Shown here piece by piece: positions 32,554-41,666 of a DNA stretch of 64,000 nt. Source of the DNA: Streptomyces albus subsp. albus (lineage in GTDB: Bacteria > Actinomycetota > Actinomycetes > Streptomycetales > Streptomycetaceae); contig NZ_JODR01000030.1 of assembly GCF_000725885.1 (NCBI RefSeq), positions 15,808 through 79,807 on the forward strand. Reading direction: 5' to 3'. Numbering within the stretch: position 1 is the stretch's first letter; each line of letters opens with the position of its first letter. The notes under the pieces were generated by a model. That model had not been told where the DNA came from. It was given only the letters and a program-made list of their open reading frames with translations, and made no database searches. The translations under genes and the position numbers were made by a program.

Positions 32554-33807
32554 ATGCATCCCGGCACCGACACCCCGCCCCGGCCGACCGGCGCGGGGCG
32601 CCTCGTCCTCACACTCGGCGGACTCTGCGCGGTGTCGCCGTTCGCCATCGACATGTACGCGCCCGGCTTCCCGCGTATCGCCGCCTCGTTCGGCACTTCG
32701 GGGACGGCCGTCCAGCTCTCCTTGACGGCCTGCCTGGCCGGGCTCGCCGCCGGGCAACTGGTGCTGGGCCCGGTCAGTGACGCGAGGGGGCGGCGGCGTC
32801 TGCTGCTGGCCGGCTGCGGGCTGTTCGCCGTACTGTCCCTGGTCTGTGCGCTGGCCCCGTCCGTCGTCGTGTTCGACATCGCGCGGCTGTTGCAGGGAGC
32901 CGCCGGCAGTGCGGGGATCGTCATCGGGAGGGCGGTCATCAGTGACCGGTTCAGCGGGGCCCACGCGGCCCGGCAGCTCGCCACGCTCAGCGTGATCGGA
33001 TCGACCGCGCCGGTGCTCGCGCCGGTGGCCGGGGGCGTGGTGCTCGGGTTCGGCTCGTGGCGGCTGGTGTTCGTGGTGCTGGCCGCCTCCGGGCTGGTGC
33101 TGCTGGCCGCGGTGTGGGCCTGGGTGCCCGAGTCGCTCCCCGCCGAGCGGCGCCGGCCAGGGGGTGTGCGGGCCGTGTTCGCGGCGATGGGCGGGCTGCT
33201 GCGCCGACGCGAACTGGCCGGCCACCTCCTCGTGATGGGATGCGGGCTGGGTGCGCTGTTCGCCTACATCAGCGGGTCGCCGTTCGTCTTCCAGACCGTC
33301 TACGGCCTCTCCCCCACCGGCTACGGCCTCGTCTTCGCCGTGAACGCCGTCGGCACGGTGCTGGCCGGGGTGCTCTTCGGCCGCTGGGCCGGACGGGTGT
33401 CCCTGAACGCGCTGCTCACGGCCGGCGTGGCCGTCACGGTGGGTGCCCTGCTGGCGCTGGTGGCGCTGCTCGCCGCCGGCATCAGCACCTTTCCCACCAC
33501 CTGGGCCTGCCTGTTCGGTCTGACCTTCGGCTTCGGCCTGCTGCTGCCCGCCTCGACCACCCTCGTCCTCGCGATCGGCGGGCAAGCGCCCGGAGCCGCT
33601 TCCGGTCTGCTGGGCGGCGCCCAGTTCGTGCTGGGCGCCGCGGCGGCACCCCTGCCCGGCGCCCTGGGCGGCACGACCGCCATGTCGACGGCCCTCGTGG
33701 TGGCGGGCTGCGCCCTCCTCGCCGCGCTGGCGCTGGTCACTCTCGCCCGGCCGTGGGAGCGCCACGGTGAGCCGGCCGGCCCCGACCGGGCCGGGGCCGG
33801 CGCATGA
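32554..33807 (+). CDS. Bcr/CflA-family MFS drug exporter
   Basis: 417 aa, 12 membrane helices (DHA1 group). Family motifs: SPFAIDMYAPGFPRIAASFG in helix 1 (the D-M-Y-x-P motif of Bcr/CflA), LVLGPVSDARGRRRLLLAG (motif A), RLLQGAAGSAGIVIGRAVIS (motif B) and APVLAPVAGGVV (motif C). Exports small hydrophobic compounds by proton antiport. GGAGAAAG precedes the ATG. Probably controlled by the AraC regulator upstream. Confidence 0.9.
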   Translation: MHPGTDTPPRPTGAGRLVLTLGGLCAVSPFAIDMYAPGFPRIAASFGTSGTAVQLSLTACLAGLAAGQLVLGPVSDARGRRRLLLAGCGLFAVLSLVCALAPSVVVFDIARLLQGAAGSAGIVIGRAVISDRFSGAHAARQLATLSVIGSTAPVLAPVAGGVVLGFGSWRLVFVVLAASGLVLLAAVWAWVPESLPAERRRPGGVRAVFAAMGGLLRRRELAGHLLVMGCGLGALFAYISGSPFVFQTVYGLSPTGYGLVFAVNAVGTVLAGVLFGRWAGRVSLNALLTAGVAVTVGALLALVALLAAGISTFPTTWACLFGLTFGFGLLLPASTTLVLAIGGQAPGAASGLLGGAQFVLGAAAAPLPGALGGTTAMSTALVVAGCALLAALALVTLARPWERHGEPAGPDRAGAGA

Positions 33808-33879
33808 CGCGGGTGCCGCCCGGTCGCCGTGAGCCTCACGTGCCGGGCGGCTCCGGGCCGAACTCCGCTCCGGACGACG

Positions 33880-35532
33880 TCAGGAGAACGTCAGCGCTCC
33901 CGTGTCGTGGGCGACCCGGCCGCCGACGACGGTCGCGCCCACCGTCAGCTCGCCGATGCGTCCGGGGGCGACGGCCAGCAGATCGTCGCTGAGGACCGTG
34001 AAGTCCGCGAGCATGCCCCGGCGGAGGATGCCCTTGCGGTGCTCCTCGTGGACGGCGTGGGCCGAGCCGACGGTGTAGGCGTACAGCGCCTCCCGTGCCG
34101 TGACCGCTTCGTGCGGCGCGATCGGCGCGCCCGACGCGGTGCGCCGGTTCACCATGTCGTGGATGCTCAGCAGCGGATGGGAGGCGACCACGGGGGCGTC
34201 CGAGGAGCCGGGCAGCACGACGCCCGCGTCGAGGAAGGCGCGCATACGGTAGGCGCGCTCGCTGCGGTCGGGGCCCAGCGCGCTGAGCAGTCCGTCGCCG
34301 ATCTCCGAGAGGAACCGGCCCTGCGGTACGGGGATCAGGCCGAGTTCCGCGATCCGGGCGACCTGCGCCTCGCTGGTGACGGCCGCGTGCTCGACGCGGT
34401 GGCGCACATCGGTGCGCGGGTGGCGGCGCTGTGCTTCCTCGTAGGCGTCCAGGACGACGTCCAAGGCGGCGTCCCCGATGGCGTGCGTGGCGACCTGCCA
34501 GCCGCAGCGGTGCGCCTCCACGATGTAGCGGCGGATCTGCTCGCGCTCGTACTGCAGCAGTCCGCTGTTGCCGGGGGTGTCGTGGTAGTCGCAGCACATG
34601 GCGGCGGAGCGGCCGATCAGGGAGCCGTCCGCCATCATCTTCGCCGGACCGATGCGCAGCCATTCGTCGCCGAAGCCGGTCCGCAGGCCGAGGTCGAGGC
34701 CGTACCAGGTGGTGCCCTGCTCCAGGAGGCCGCAGTCGTGCAGCGCGGTGATGTACGGCATGACGGTCATGCGGACGCCGAGCAGGCCGCGTTCGCGCAC
34801 CCGCTGGTAGGCGTCGAGGTCGGCGGGTCCGTTGCCGATGCCGTCGGTGACGCCGATTCCGGGTTCGGTCACGCTGGTCAGGCCGGCTTCGAGGGCGGCC
34901 CGCGCCCCGGCGGCGATGTTGGCGGTCCACTCGTCGACGGGTTCGGGGCGGAGCACCTGCTCGACGAGGTGCATCGCGGTCTCCTGGAGCAGGCCCTCGG
35001 CGCGGCCGTCCGCCTCGCGCACGACGTGGCCGCCGGGCACGTCAGGTACGTCCCTGCGGCCGGTGAAGCCCGCCCTCTCGAAGGCGGCGGTGCTCGCCAC
35101 GGCCATGTGGTGCGAGGTGTGCACGAGCCAGACGGGGCGGCCCTGTGCGGCCCGGTCGAGCGCCTCGGCGGTCGGGTGGGCGCCGATCTTGTTCTGGTCG
35201 TAGCCGGCGCCGAGCACCCAGGCGTCGGGCGGCAGTGCCGAGGCCCGCTCGGCCACCGCCCGGTAGAGCGCGTCGAGGCCGGGCGCGCTCTCGTAGGAGC
35301 AGTCCAGCTCGCGCAGTCCTTTGCCGACGAGGCTGAGGTGGTGGTGCGCGTCGTTGAAGCCGGGTACGGCGGGGGCACCGCCGAGGTCGACGACGGTGTC
35401 CGCGGTGCAGCCGGCCACCTCGTCGTCCACTCCGGCGATCCGGCCGCCGAGGACGCCGAGGGCACGGGCGGTGGGGCGGTCCGGGTCGAGGGTGGTGAAG
35501 CGTCCGTTGTGGAACAGGGCGTCGAGACGCAT
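33880..35532 (-). CDS. YtcJ-like metal-dependent amidohydrolase
   Basis: 550 aa from ATG 35532 (GGAG 9 nt upstream; a TTG at 35541 is too close to it). Amidohydrolase_3 family: GFNDAHHHLSLVG (first metal-binding His pair), a central ADGSLIGRSAAM loop, WQVATHAIGDAALDVVLDAY, HRVEHAAVTSEA, and the catalytic Asp in LPGSSDAPVVASHPLL. Cytoplasmic hydrolase of an amide, urea or formamide-type bond; substrate unknown. Second gene of an operon with an MHS permease, so it probably acts on the imported organic acid or amide. Confidence 0.9.
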   Translation of the reverse strand: MRLDALFHNGRFTTLDPDRPTARALGVLGGRIAGVDDEVAGCTADTVVDLGGAPAVPGFNDAHHHLSLVGKGLRELDCSYESAPGLDALYRAVAERASALPPDAWVLGAGYDQNKIGAHPTAEALDRAAQGRPVWLVHTSHHMAVASTAAFERAGFTGRRDVPDVPGGHVVREADGRAEGLLQETAMHLVEQVLRPEPVDEWTANIAAGARAALEAGLTSVTEPGIGVTDGIGNGPADLDAYQRVRERGLLGVRMTVMPYITALHDCGLLEQGTTWYGLDLGLRTGFGDEWLRIGPAKMMADGSLIGRSAAMCCDYHDTPGNSGLLQYEREQIRRYIVEAHRCGWQVATHAIGDAALDVVLDAYEEAQRRHPRTDVRHRVEHAAVTSEAQVARIAELGLIPVPQGRFLSEIGDGLLSALGPDRSERAYRMRAFLDAGVVLPGSSDAPVVASHPLLSIHDMVNRRTASGAPIAPHEAVTAREALYAYTVGSAHAVHEEHRKGILRRGMLADFTVLSDDLLAVAPGRIGELTVGATVVGGRVAHDTGALTFS

Positions 35533-35566
35533 GAGGGTCAACTCCAGGGGTCGGGGTCGGTGGACG

Positions 35567-36931
35567 TCAGACGGCCGCCGGTGCGGGGCGCTGTTCGGGG
35601 GCGTGCCCGCGGGTGAGTCCGGCGAGCCCGGCGACGCAGGCCGCCGTGGTCAGCAGCAGGGCGACGTAGAAGCCGGTCACGGGCCATACGGACCCGCCGC
35701 CCGCCGTCAGCAGTGCCTGGGCGACGAGGGGCGTGGTTCCGCCGATGAGGGTCGAACACAGCTGGTAGGAGAGCGAGATGCCGGTGTACCGGACCCGGGA
35801 GGGGAAGGCCCGGGCGAGGAACCCGGCGAGGACGGCGTAGTACCCGGAGCCGCTGACGACGGCCAGTGCCGTGCCGCAGAGGACGAGGAGCGGCTGCGCG
35901 GTGTTCACGAGCAGGAACATGGGGACGGCGACGACGACGTTGGCCAGCAGGGAGCACACCATGAACCGGGTCTCGCCGACCCGTTCGGAGAGCAGGGCGG
36001 CGGCGGGTTGCCACAGGAACTGCACCGCGGAGACGCCCAGCAGCACGTACAGCATCGTCTGGCGGTCCATGTGCAGTTCGTTGGTGGTCCAGGAGAGCAG
36101 GAAGGTGTTGGTGAAGTAGGCGGAGGAGATGCCCATGACGGAGGCGCCGATGCCGAGCAGCACGGTCCGCCACGCGGTGCGCAGCACCTCGGCGACGGGG
36201 AGCTTCACCACCTCGCCGCCGCGCTTGACCCGCTCGAAGTCGTCGGACTCCTCGACCTTCAGCCGGATCAGCAGGCCGACCACGACCAGCAGCCCCGACA
36301 GCAGGAACGGCACCCGCCAGCCCCAGGAGGTGAACGCCGCGTCGTCGAGGCCGCCCGCGGCCAGGAAGACCAGCGTGGCCAGGATCGCCCCGGCGGGCGA
36401 GCCCTGCTGCACCAGCATCGCGAACAGGGAGCCCCGCCCCTTGGGGGCGCTCTCGGACGCCATCAGCACGGCGCCGCCCCATTCGCCGCCGACGGCGACA
36501 CCCTGTACGGCGCGCAGCAGGGCCAGCAGCAGTGGTGCGGCGAACCCGATCTGCGCGTGGGTGGGCAGCACGCCGACGAGGAAGGTGGCGATGCCCATCA
36601 TCAGCAGGGTGGTGACCAGGGTGCCCTTGCGGCCCATCCGGTCGCCGAAGTGGCCGAAGACGATCCCGCCGAGCGGCCGGGCCAGGAAGCCGACCCAGAA
36701 GGTCGCGAAGGAGGCGAGCACGCCCGCGGCGGGTGACACGTCGGGGAAGAAGAGCTTGCCGAAGACCAGCGCGGACGCCGTTCCGTAGATGTAGAAGTCG
36801 TACCACTCGATGGTGGTGCCGACGAACGAGGCCAGGCCGGCCCTGCGTGCCTGCTGCGAAGGGGGCCCGTCGGGGACGGGTCGCGGGACGTTCACGGAGG
36901 GCCCGTCGGGAGCGGGCCGGGGGACGTTCAT
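35567..36931 (-). CDS. MHS-family metabolite:H+ symporter
   Basis: 454 aa, 12 helices, MFS metabolite:H+ symporter group: FVGTTIEWYDFYIYGTASAL (helix 1 signature), FGHFGDRMGRKGTL (motif A), LLRAVQGVAVGGEWGGAVLM and QQGSPAGAILATLVFLA. GGAGG precedes ATG 36931. The extreme N-terminus holds an 11-residue direct repeat (NVPRPAPDGPS / NVPRPVPDGPP). Imports an organic acid or similar compound; first gene of the permease-amidohydrolase operon, divergent from lysR. Confidence 0.9.
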   Translation of the reverse strand: MNVPRPAPDGPSVNVPRPVPDGPPSQQARRAGLASFVGTTIEWYDFYIYGTASALVFGKLFFPDVSPAAGVLASFATFWVGFLARPLGGIVFGHFGDRMGRKGTLVTTLLMMGIATFLVGVLPTHAQIGFAAPLLLALLRAVQGVAVGGEWGGAVLMASESAPKGRGSLFAMLVQQGSPAGAILATLVFLAAGGLDDAAFTSWGWRVPFLLSGLLVVVGLLIRLKVEESDDFERVKRGGEVVKLPVAEVLRTAWRTVLLGIGASVMGISSAYFTNTFLLSWTTNELHMDRQTMLYVLLGVSAVQFLWQPAAALLSERVGETRFMVCSLLANVVVAVPMFLLVNTAQPLLVLCGTALAVVSGSGYYAVLAGFLARAFPSRVRYTGISLSYQLCSTLIGGTTPLVAQALLTAGGGSVWPVTGFYVALLLTTAACVAGLAGLTRGHAPEQRPAPAAV

Positions 36932-36934
36932 GGA
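36863..36934. repeat. Tandem 36-bp duplication at the 5' end of the MHS gene
   Basis: Two adjacent 36-bp copies (36863-36898 and 36899-36934) differing at a few bases; each encodes a copy of the 11-12 residue Pro-rich N-terminal segment and a potential start codon with a purine-rich leader. Confidence 0.8.
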
Positions 36935-37082
36935 GCCTCCGGCGGAGCGGCGCCCCGTGGAGGAGTCCGGACGGTGCGGAGACCGGTCGGGAGTCTCGGC
37001 CGAGCGTGCGGGGCGGTGAGCTGGACAGGCTCAGTTTGTTCCGCGCCACCCATACCGTCTAATACTTGATTGCTAAAGCACC

Positions 37083-37099
37083 CATGCCTTTGGGGCATG
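37083..37099. promoter_or_regulatory. Inverted repeat upstream of lysR
   Basis: CATGCC-N5-GGCATG, 19 bp before the LysR start, in the shared promoter region of lysR and the MHS/amidohydrolase operon. An AT-richer stretch (about 37058-37078) just left of it probably holds the core promoters. Confidence 0.4.
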
Positions 37100-37118
37100 A
37101 CACGGAGGGGAGACCGCG

Positions 37119-38012
37119 GTGGAACTGCGGGTACTGCGCTACTTTCTCGCCGTCGCCGAGACCGGCTCGGTCACCGCCGCGTCCCGCCGCGTCCACATCG
37201 CCCAGCCGTCCCTCTCCCGGCAACTGAGCGCGCTGGAGAAGGACTTGGGCGTGCCGCTGTTCACGCGCCGTCCCGGCGCGCTGACCCTCAACGCCGCCGG
37301 ACGCCGCTTCCTGCCCATCGCCGAGGACCTGCTGCGCCGCGCCGAACAGGCCGCCGAGACGATGGCCGCCGCCGGGCGCGGCGCGGAGGCGGCGTTCACC
37401 GTCGTCGCCGCCCCGGCCACGGTGGCCTGTCTGCTGGCGCCGTTCATGGCGTCCGGCGGCGCCGCCGGGCCCACACTCCACGACACCATCCAGGCGGAGC
37501 CGAGCAAGGTGTTCGACACCCTCATGCACAGCGACGCCGACCTCGGCGTCTCCACCACACCGCCGCCGCTGCCGCTGGAGTCGGCGTTCCTGGGACTCGT
37601 CCCGGTGCTCGCCCAGGTCCCGGCCGACCATCCCTGGGGCGGTCGCTGCGAGGTCACGCTGGCCGAACTCGTCACCGAGCCGCTGATCCTGATGACCCGC
37701 TCCAACGCGGCCCGTACGGTCGTCGACGAGGCGGTCAGCCGGGCGGGACTCACCCCGGCCGGCGTCACCGAGACCGGTTCCTCGGCCTTCGCGCAGGCCC
37801 TCGCCGCGCGGGGCCGGGGAGTGTGCCTGGTGACGGACGACTCGCGCTTCGGCCTGACGGAACTGATCGTGCGCACGCCGGACGGCCCGCTGACCGTCCC
37901 GCTGTACGCGGGCTGGGACGCCGTCCACTATGCCCGCACCGCCCTCCACGAGCTCGTCGACGGGCTGCGTGACCACTGCACCCGGCGCACCGAGACGCTC
38001 ATCGGCCCGTGA
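37119..38012 (+). CDS. LysR-family transcriptional regulator
   Basis: 297 aa, GTG start with GGAGGGGA upstream. N-terminal winged HTH: MELRVLRYFLAVAETGSVTA, then RVHIAQPSLSRQLSALEKDL and LFTRRPGALTLNAAGRRFLP. C-terminal effector domain from about 90. Transcribed divergently from the MHS permease/amidohydrolase operon, the usual arrangement for a LysR activator and its target. Confidence 0.95.
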   Translation: MELRVLRYFLAVAETGSVTAASRRVHIAQPSLSRQLSALEKDLGVPLFTRRPGALTLNAAGRRFLPIAEDLLRRAEQAAETMAAAGRGAEAAFTVVAAPATVACLLAPFMASGGAAGPTLHDTIQAEPSKVFDTLMHSDADLGVSTTPPPLPLESAFLGLVPVLAQVPADHPWGGRCEVTLAELVTEPLILMTRSNAARTVVDEAVSRAGLTPAGVTETGSSAFAQALAARGRGVCLVTDDSRFGLTELIVRTPDGPLTVPLYAGWDAVHYARTALHELVDGLRDHCTRRTETLIGP

Positions 38013-38060
38013 CGCCGCCGCTATCGTCCCCGCGCCGTCCGGCGTGCGCCCCTCCGCCGG

Positions 38061-39314
38061 CTAGCGCGTCGCCCCGCGCACGGGGCTGAGCGGATCGGGT
38101 GTGCGCCCTGTCCAGCGGTGCAGTACGGCGCGGCCGGTCTGCTTGGTGACGCCGTTCTCCTTGACGGTGCCGGACTCCGCCACGTAGTAGCGCCCGTCGC
38201 CCAGGGAGACCAGGCCGTACTCGCCGGGGCCCCGCCAGCCGCGCACGCCCGTGGCCCGGTCGTACAGGCCCTGCCGCGCGAGGGTGAGCAGCCGGCCGCG
38301 CTCCGGGCGGGGCTGGCCGCGCACCGGGCCGCGCACGGCGGGCTTCGTGCCGTCGACGGTGAAGAGGGAGTAGTTGGGGAAGCCCGGCTTCTTCCCCTCG
38401 TACACGGCCAGTTGCCAGTTGCGGGAGGCCGCGTCGTACTCCAGGTTCTGCACGCCGTAGGTGGTGTTGCCGGTGTACGCGAAGAACTTGCCGCGGGGGT
38501 GTGCCGGGCCGCTGGTGTGCGGCGCCGACTCGCTCAGTGGACGCTCGTACTTCGTCCACCGGCGCACGTCGTACTGGAGGAGCACCTGGTGGTCGTTGTC
38601 GGTGCGGGAGGTGTTGGCGTAGACGCCGTAGGCGACGGTCAGCAGGTGGGGGTCGCGCTCGCGTCCGCCGCGAGCGCCGAGGTCGGGTCCGAAGGCGACG
38701 CCGTCGATACCGCTGCACCCGTAGCGGTGGTCAGGTGTGTCGGCGGTGTCGCCGTCGAAGACGCCGTTGCCGTCCATGTCGGCGGTGTAGTCCTCGACGA
38801 CCTCCTTGAGGTAGACCGTCGAGACGATGTCGCTGGTCTGGGCGTCGATGCCCATGCGGTCGATGCGGTCGGCGTCGAAGACCGCGATGTAGAAGGACTC
38901 GGCGTCCTTGTACTCCAGGGAGCCGTAGATCCTGCCGTCCCGTTCGTTGAAGTCGAGATCGCCCAGGTGGCCGGTGAATCCGGTGACGGAGCCGACCGGG
39001 TTGCCGCGCAGATCCGTCTTGACCAGGAGATTGGTGAAGGAGAAGTACATGTAGCCGCGCTTGCGGTCCAGCGCCATGCCCTGGATGTGTCCCGAGTCCC
39101 ACGCCCCGCCGTCGACGACGGCCGGCAGCCGTTCCCCGCCGCGGGCCGTCGCCCCGCCCTGGGCAACCGCCCCGGCGGCGGACGCGGTCCACGGTGTCAG
39201 CGCCGACCCCAGCAGTGCGGTCACCAGGGCGGTGCCCGCGAGCGCGGTGGCCCGTGCGCCGGCCCTCCGCCGGGGCGCCTCGTCCCGTACGGTCGTCTTC
39301 TTCCGCCTTCTCAT
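38061..39314 (-). CDS. Secreted protein, probable beta-propeller, function unknown
   Basis: 417 aa from ATG 39314 with GGAAGGG upstream. Twin-Arg-like basic start (MRRRKKTTVRDEAPRRRAGA), a hydrophobic core to about residue 45 and a likely signal cleavage near TASAAG. The mature part is rich in short beta-strand blocks (HIQGMALDRKRGYMYFSFTN, GHLGDLDFNERDGRIYGSLE, YDVRRWTKYERPL, YGLVSLGDGRYYVAESGTV), as in NHL/phytase-like propellers. A DMDGNGVFDGD stretch looks like a calcium loop. No catalytic motif recognised. Confidence 0.75.
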   Translation of the reverse strand: MRRRKKTTVRDEAPRRRAGARATALAGTALVTALLGSALTPWTASAAGAVAQGGATARGGERLPAVVDGGAWDSGHIQGMALDRKRGYMYFSFTNLLVKTDLRGNPVGSVTGFTGHLGDLDFNERDGRIYGSLEYKDAESFYIAVFDADRIDRMGIDAQTSDIVSTVYLKEVVEDYTADMDGNGVFDGDTADTPDHRYGCSGIDGVAFGPDLGARGGRERDPHLLTVAYGVYANTSRTDNDHQVLLQYDVRRWTKYERPLSESAPHTSGPAHPRGKFFAYTGNTTYGVQNLEYDAASRNWQLAVYEGKKPGFPNYSLFTVDGTKPAVRGPVRGQPRPERGRLLTLARQGLYDRATGVRGWRGPGEYGLVSLGDGRYYVAESGTVKENGVTKQTGRAVLHRWTGRTPDPLSPVRGATR

Positions 39315-39569
39315 CCCGTCCCGCCCTTCCCCGGCTTCCCGAACGACCGCCGCCCCGGCCGCCTCGTGCGGGAATGCCCTCCCGCACCGGGCGGACCACT
39401 GACCGGCTGCGACACCAGCGGTCATTCTGAGCCCCTGCCGTGAACACAGGGAAGGCTTGCGGCGACGGGAAAACGACGACCGGGTGCCGCCTCCGCCCGC
39501 CTCCCCGCACCGACAGGCGACCCGCACCCTGACGGGGCTCACGGCCTCATGGCTCGCAGCACCAGGGGT
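39315..39569. other. Intergenic region upstream of the secreted-protein gene
   Basis: Promoter region of the leftward secreted-protein gene; no gene seen. Confidence 0.35.
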
Positions 39570-39741
39570 TCAGGGGCGGCGCTCACGGAGGTCTCCCGCT
39601 CTCACCCGGTCAAAGGCACGTTCGGCGACGGCCGGTTCGTCCCACTCGGCCCGCATCGGCCAACCGCTTGGCCAGTTGTTCCGAGCCGCCCAGTTCCGCA
39701 CGGCGCGTGGTGATCCGTTCCAGCAGCTCGGGCTCCAGCAT
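39570..39741 (-). pseudogene. Frameshifted fragment of a coiled-coil Streptomyces protein
   Basis: Two short reading frames read together as one family: LLERITTRRAELGGSEQLAK continues, after a shift, into MRAEWDEPAVAERAFDRVRA. This resembles the 'LAKQLAEVRAE.DELAVAERV..R' coiled-coil segment seen in many small Streptomyces proteins, often beside transposase genes. No intact start-to-stop gene remains. Confidence 0.45.
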
Positions 39742-39923
39742 GCACCCGGCCGGCAGAGGACCTGCCGGGTGCAGCGGACAAGCAACGGACGGTCAGCTCC
39801 CCCTCACCCGGCACGGCCATGGAGAGCCGCACAGTGCCCGACGCCTCGCCGGCACAGGGGCCAGGCTCCCCGAGACACCCGCCGAGGTGGCCGGCCTCTC
39901 CCGTATCCGTACGACGGGTGCGA

Positions 39924-40499
39924 TCACTGGCCCACTCTGCCGTCGATCCGCTCGCGATGGAGGTCGGCGTGGCCGCAGTGTCGCGCGTACTCAGCGATCT
40001 GCGCCACCAGGATCTCGCGCAGCGGCGCCTCCCCGGTCCGCGTGCCGAGGTCGGCGAAGCCGGCGATGAAACGGTCGGTCACCTCGCTCTCGGCCCGCCA
40101 CCGCCGCCAGGCATCCTCCACGACCGCCGGGTCGGCGACCGCTCCGTTCCAGTCGCCGTCACGGTCTTCGGGTGTGCGGTAGATCCTGGGCGAGTCCTCG
40201 CCGGCCATCCGGCGGAAGTGCCGTTCGTCCTCGGCCATGTGCCGTACCAGCCCGAGCAGGGACATCGTGGACGGCGGTACGGAGCGCCGGGCCATCTGCT
40301 CGGCGTCCAGGCCCGCACACTTCATCTCGATGGTCAGGCGGAAGTAGCGCAGACTCTCCCGCAGAGAGCCCAGCTCGTCGACCGTCTCGACGTCCGTCTC
40401 GCGCGGGTCGTCATCCGGATCGACCCACATGTCGGGGTAGACGGTGGACGGGGTCCACCGTGTCACTGCCGCTTCGTTGTCGCGCTCGCCTGAGTCCAT
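39924..40499 (-). CDS. DinB/DUF664-family protein
   Basis: 191 aa from ATG 40499; start uncertain because no clear ribosome site is present (a GTG 27 nt further in would give a VTRWTPSTVYPDMW start). Four-helix DinB fold: LRESLRYFRLTIEMKCAGLD, MSLLGLVRHMAEDERHFRRM with the metal-binding His, and YARHCGHADLHRERIDGRVG with the second and third His. Many Streptomyces DinB proteins are thiol-dependent (mycothiol) transferases or hydrolases; the exact role is unknown. Confidence 0.85.
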   Translation of the reverse strand: MDSGERDNEAAVTRWTPSTVYPDMWVDPDDDPRETDVETVDELGSLRESLRYFRLTIEMKCAGLDAEQMARRSVPPSTMSLLGLVRHMAEDERHFRRMAGEDSPRIYRTPEDRDGDWNGAVADPAVVEDAWRRWRAESEVTDRFIAGFADLGTRTGEAPLREILVAQIAEYARHCGHADLHRERIDGRVGQ

Positions 40500-40927
40500 G
40501 GCCGCATCGTGGTGCGCATCGGCGCCGTCCGCTACCGAATATGGCCGCCTCACGCCACCGGGAGAACCGATTCGCAGGCACCAGCGTGCGTACCCCTACA
40601 GGCCGGCACACCAGCTTTTTTGGCCTGCGACTTCAAGTCGGCGGCAGCTCAGTGAACCGCACAGTGCGGTCACGGGCATCTCGCAGCGCATGCTCACCCT
40701 GACGCTGCGGCAGCCCGAACGCCACGAGCTGGTGCCCCGGACCGTGCACCCCTGTGTGCCATCACGCACCGGCGGCGGAGGCCGGGGCGGACAGCGGGAG
40801 CACCTTTCGTTCGCTCAGCCGCCGCCCGGCCTCGACCACCACGGTCGAGGCCGCGCCCAGCGGCTTCGTCGAACGCACGAGGGCGCGGACCGCCCGGGGT
40901 GGGGCAGCCCGCGCCGTGGCGTGACGT
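40500..40927. other. Intergenic region at the left edge of the azapteridine cluster
   Basis: Contains an HxlR remnant (40640-40775). The stretch 40800-40925 has residual coding character on the minus strand but no complete gene. It marks the boundary between DinB and the cluster. Confidence 0.4.
40640..40775 (+). pseudogene. HxlR-family regulator remnant
   Basis: One frame reads RRQLSEPHSAVTGISQRMLT then LTLRQPERHELVPRTVHPCV, a clear match to the HxlR winged helix ('SEL.RAV.GISQRMLTLTLRQLERDGLV.RTVHP'), without the family's N-terminal Cys segment or C-terminal helix. Substitutions such as ERHELVP suggest decay. Confidence 0.65.
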
Positions 40928-41665
40928 TCACTTGCGGCAACGCAGCATGATCAGCGGTGGGTTGGCGGCGAAGTCGTCCCAGAAGCCGGCGCCGAACGGG
41001 TGCGCCGCGGGCGCGGGCACCTGGAGCGGCACCCAGGTCACCTCGTCGAAACCGGCCGCTTTGAGGCACCGTTCGTAGACGGGGCGCAGCGGGTAGTTGG
41101 TGTCGAAGGCGACGGGCGGGTCGAGGAGCGCCTCGATGTGGACGCGCGGGCCGACGGGGGTGGTCCCGCACGGTGTGTAGGTGAAGCCGTACTTGGCCGT
41201 GTCCGGACCGTCGAAGCGGAAGTCGGGGTTCTGGGTGAGGGCGAGGAGTTCGCCGCCGGGCGCCAGAGACCGGTGGATGCCGTGGCACATCCGGGCGAGG
41301 GTCTCCTCGTCGTCGGCGTAGTTGAGGAGGTACACGGCGGTCGCGACGTCGAAGGGCCGTTCCGGCTCGGGGAGGGCACCGGCGTCCAGAACGTCGTACC
41401 GGATGCCCAGCGGTTCGCGTTCCTCGATGGCGCGGGCGGCGGTCACCATCTCGCGGGAGATGTCGACGCCGAGCACGTCCCCGGCGCCCAGCCGTCTGGC
41501 CTGGCGCGTGTAGAAACCGGTGCCGCATGCCAGGTCCAGCACCGACCGGCCGCCGAGCCGCCCCAGCATGCCGGTGAAACCGGGGATCTCCACGTACCGG
41601 GCCAGCGGGAGGGTCTTGACGCCCTCGTAGGTCTCCCCGATGTCGTCGTACTGTTGCCGGGCCAT
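40928..41665 (-). CDS. ToxA-like SAM-dependent N-methyltransferase (MT1)
   Basis: 245 aa from ATG 41665 (GGAAGGACGG upstream, 1 bp after the stop of the flavoprotein gene). ToxA-like layout: YDDIGETYEGVKTLPLARYV, VLDLACGTGFYTRQARRLGA (motif I), VLGVDISREMV, TAVYLLNYADDEETLARMCH and the C-terminal FWDDFAANPPLIML. ToxA in Burkholderia glumae methylates 1,6-didesmethyltoxoflavin at two nitrogens. Last gene of the toxD-toxE-wrbA-MT unit, so it most likely performs a core N-methylation of the azapteridine. Confidence 0.85.
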   Translation of the reverse strand: MARQQYDDIGETYEGVKTLPLARYVEIPGFTGMLGRLGGRSVLDLACGTGFYTRQARRLGAGDVLGVDISREMVTAARAIEEREPLGIRYDVLDAGALPEPERPFDVATAVYLLNYADDEETLARMCHGIHRSLAPGGELLALTQNPDFRFDGPDTAKYGFTYTPCGTTPVGPRVHIEALLDPPVAFDTNYPLRPVYERCLKAAGFDEVTWVPLQVPAPAAHPFGAGFWDDFAANPPLIMLRCRK

Positions 41666-41666
41666 G

